Below, in pieces: positions 61,433 to 64,000 of a stretch of DNA of 64,000 nucleotides (the stretch's first letter is position 1; each line of letters starts with the position of its first letter). The translations under genes and the position numbers were made by a program. Location of the stretch: the NCBI GenBank assembly GCA_951213105.1, contig OX578142.1:122602731-122666730 (forward strand). The letters are read 5' to 3'. This DNA comes from Amaurobius ferox (taxonomy: Eukaryota; Arthropoda; Arachnida; Araneae; Amaurobiidae). Below the pieces are notes generated by a model. That model did no database searches, had not been told where the DNA came from, and saw only the letters and a list, made by a program, of their open reading frames with translations.

Positions 61433-62240
61433 TGATGGGGGCAGCACATGACTTTCTCATAGACTCAAATTAATTTTACTTTTATTTCTCTCATCAAAAA
61501 TTTGAGTTTAATAGCACACAATAACACAGAAAATTATTTGAAATGACACTGAATTTGCAGTTTATGTTTTAGATTTTCGATTTTATTTGGCGACTGGAGA
61601 TATTTTCAAGTGTGACATGGCAGAAACATGAAAAAACTAAAATATCTCGAGAACGGTTAGTCTTAGAGTCATGGATGGGTTTTATTCTTTCCGTCGTCGA
61701 AAATTGCGCATAAAACAAGCATTTAATGAATATATTTGAACATATGTAGTCTTTTATTTTAGATTTTGTCAATTTTTGCAAGCCATTTCGCAAAACAGGC
61801 AGATTATTTCTTTCCAAATCGCATCAAAATGTAATCAACACCAATGTATTTCACAGGTGATTTACTTACCAAATTTTGTAAAATTTGGTCAATTAGTTTT
61901 TCAGTTAAAATGGATACATATATATTTTGTAGGCCATTTTGCAAAATAGGCAGGGTTTTTTCCCGAATCGTACCAAAATCTAATCAGCACCAGGGTAAAT
62001 CTACATATATCTTGAAATTTGGTCAATTAGTTTTTCAGCTAGAGTGGATACATACATTGCACAAACAGGCACACAGAGAGACAGGCAGACAGACAGACAC
62101 ACACGCATACAGATTTTACGCTAAAAATAGTTTTTGGGGTTTCCAGAGTGCTCGAAACGTGTAGATACATCGAAATTCGATTTTCGACACGATTCCAATA
62201 CTTTTCCTATACATTACCATGTATTGCAGGGCAAGTAAAA
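61433..62240 (-). repeat. R2 dispersed repeat, full-length minus copy
   Basis: In minus orientation it starts near 62240 with CCATGGTAATGTATAGG-like palindromic text and GGAATCGTGTCGAAAATCG, and ends near 61433 with GTCATGTGCTGCCCCCATCA. It aligns along its full length with 25095-25905. The segment CTAATTGACCAAATTT occurs twice in this copy (about 61888 and 62018), so it has an internal duplication. The frames 61569-61817 and 61844-62164 are read-through of the repeat. Confidence 0.85.
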
Positions 62241-63535
62241 ATATTGTCCGGAAAGTTGAAAATTTATAGTCGCACTTTAATATGAAGTAATATGCAAAGA
62301 AAAATTATTGTAAAGGGTCAAAAACTGAAACTCGGGGGATTTTGCACATTCGGGTCACTCCAAAACATGAATAAACATTTTTAGACTGACATCTCTGTGT
62401 GTATGTATGTCTGTTTAAATGTATAGAAATTTGCATCCATTCTTATGGGATTTCCTAAAATTTGGCAGTTTTTCTGGAGGATTGATATGCGGCTCTTTAT
62501 ATATTTTGTGAAATTGAATCAATGAGGTCGATTCGTTTTAGGAAATAGTCTACAAACATCGGAAATAATAAACATAAAGGTAAATATGCATATCTATGTT
62601 AATTCAACGTTAGTTTTATATGTATTTCTTTATATCGAAACAAATGAAATAAGTCATGCTGAGCCAAAATACATAGTTCTAAAAATTTTCGTTGTTTGGA
62701 AATTTAGAAAGATGGCCTAATTTATAAAACTGCAAATCGCCAAAGGAAAAAAATAAATAACTTAAAATCTGCAAATTTGATAAATTTATGGGGTTAGAAA
62801 CAGAAAAATCTATAAAAAATTACATTTCCTTTCTTAACTTCAAAAATACTGCAGATATTTTACAATTAAATAACACCAACCGCACAAAATTTTACAATGA
62901 TTACATAAGCTGGTGTAACAATTTTTATGTTGCACTATCTGTGTTGTTGAAAGGTGAGTACTAAACTTTAATTGTCCGTTTATTTTGGAATGAGTGTTTT
63001 TCAAGGTTGTTGGCTTTAAATGGATATATCTAAAATTCCTTGTAAAGCACATATATGGAATTTTATACAGAGTTTCTCTGTTCTATTTTACAAAAATTGT
63101 CTTAAGGATTTTTGATTTTGAGTAAAAATATCGAAAATATTTGTTTTGAACAGTAGATACGAAAATTAAAAAAATGAATGTTTTTATTTTTAAAATTATT
63201 AAAAATTCTGCAAATAACATTTTTTAAAATTCTGATCGTAAATGCACATAAAACCTTTTCTGTGCACAAAAATGAAGAACAAAACAAGATGCGAATTAAG
63301 AAATTTGCTCAGCAGTTAAAATATTAAACATATTGAAAATTAAAAATTTTGGATTTTTTAAAAATAATATTTCACACTCTTTAGGAATTTTTCATATGCA
63401 ATATAATCTTTATATATAATCATATTTTAGGAAAAAGTGCATTACAATACTCCTATAAATAAAAAAATAACATTTTCTGTCCCAGCCCCCTAAATCAGTT
63501 GTATGGTACATTTCAAATACAGATGAAAATATAAT
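62241..63535. other. AT-rich DNA, no gene identified
   Basis: 62380-62420 has an R2-like GACATCTCTGTGTGTATGTA phrase. The short frames 62840-63052 and 63102-63287 (minus) show no domain. Confidence 0.4.
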
Positions 63536-63607
63536 TGTCTCAGTAGCACAATCGATAGACTGTGGTTCGGATAGCTAGTAATCGGTCGTTCAAATCCCTG
63601 TTGAGAC
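63536..63607 (+). tRNA. tRNA-Arg(TCG)-like pseudogene or SINE head
   Basis: The ends GTCTCAG and TTGAGAC form a 7-bp acceptor-like stem (one G-U). Box A TAGCACAATCGATAG and box B CGTTCAAATCC each differ from consensus by about one base. GGTTCGGATAGC resembles the anticodon-loop region of tRNA-Arg(UCG). However, the anticodon and T stems do not pair properly, so it is unlikely to be a functional tRNA. Confidence 0.5.
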
Positions 63608-63754
63608 AAGAATACTTCCCGATGGTCCCCGAGAAATGCATATATTATATACAAAGGATGATAAATATCTGATTAATACCAAAATTGGAATTTTCCAAGG
63701 ACTGTACGATTTACAGTTTCAATTAAGAATAGTTTTAGGATGATGCTATAAAGT

Positions 63755-64000
63755 ATAAAAATCTGATGTGGGCAGCACATCACTTTCCCTACAGACTCAA
63801 ATTCATTTTCTCTTTATTTTCCTCTTTAAAAAGTCATTGAGTTTAATTGTACACAATAACAAGCATAATTATGAGAAATTACACCGAATGTTCACTTTTA
63901 ATTTAATTTTCGTTTTCATTTGATAACTGGGCATATTTTCAATGGCGGCGTATAAAAAATGCAAAAAACTAAAATATCTCGGAAGGGCTAGTCCTAGAAT
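63755..64000 (-). repeat. R2 dispersed repeat, minus copy cut by the window edge
   Basis: AAAATCTGATGTGGGCAGCA, CATCACTTTCCCTACAGACT, CAAATTCATTTTCTC, then ...AACTAAAATATCTCGGAAGG at the window end. It matches the inverted R2 copies at 61433-62240 and 25095-25905, and shows the ancestral single AATTTGAGTCTGTAGGG next to the end. Confidence 0.85.

Noticed and set aside
63536..63607. Functional tRNA-Arg gene
   Set aside because: Acceptor stem and boxes are tRNA-like, but the anticodon and T stems do not pair; called a relic.

Overview
This window is AT-rich eukaryotic nuclear DNA, mostly non-coding and built from transposable elements in several layers of nesting. Compact prokaryotic gene organisation, operons and CRISPR are absent. 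The best host-gene evidence is a minus-strand first coding exon (24462-24931) with a signal/anchor segment and a consensus GTAAGT donor. The repeat content (abundant Penelope-like elements with an N-terminal GIY-YIG domain, Tc1-type transposons, very long TA microsatellites, a tRNA-headed SINE) suggests an invertebrate, probably an arthropod and possibly an arachnid. That taxonomic guess is an inference.

Layout. 1-5500: gene-poor, with an old tandem repeat (1600-2100) and a duplicated TA-bearing block (3100-3900). 5500-9900: dispersed repeats R1-R4, with a tRNA-derived SINE at 5642-5907 flanked by a perfect 10-bp target-site duplication. 9900-18200: mostly featureless AT-rich DNA with tRNA-like relics, a repeat R8 and a small tandem array. 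18264-24931: three phase-compatible candidate exons of one minus-strand gene; exon 1 resembles the extracellular N-terminus of CNNM-type metal transporters. 25095-29400: repeat R2, a ~148-bp tandem array and a broken minus-strand Tc1 transposase. 30120-36510: a long TA tract, then a TA-microsatellite region holding three 5'-truncated Penelope-like insertions in the same orientation. 36927-37426: an unidentified decayed coding region. 43391-44120: another reverse-transcriptase relic. 44517-47775: a young minus-strand LTR element with 924-bp LTRs and no coding capacity. 47964-48316: a pogo/Tigger-like MITE. 48700-51195: a second, divergent Penelope-like family. 51682-56224: the most complete Penelope-like element (minus strand), flanked by near-identical ~185-bp direct repeats. 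56243-57860: a Tc1-like DD34E transposon with TIRs. 58240-62240: R3 nested in R2, with an ~800-bp minisatellite grown from the R2 terminus. 63536-64000: a tRNA-Arg-like relic and another R2 end.

The most interesting system is the set of Penelope-like elements. Two families have the GIY-YIG nuclease before the reverse transcriptase, with a CxxC pair inside the nuclease core; this is the permuted arrangement known for the Naiad clade. Four copies carry, 3' of the reverse transcriptase, a hammerhead-ribozyme-like RNA with one shared architecture: a GUH cleavage site, stem I with an inserted internal hairpin, a CUGANGA-like box, a short stem II and a GAA box. All four also keep a second, mutually exclusive long hairpin over the catalytic strand. 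Several copies sit exactly between TA arrays, suggesting that TA microsatellites are their landing sites. All visible protein-coding copies are broken.
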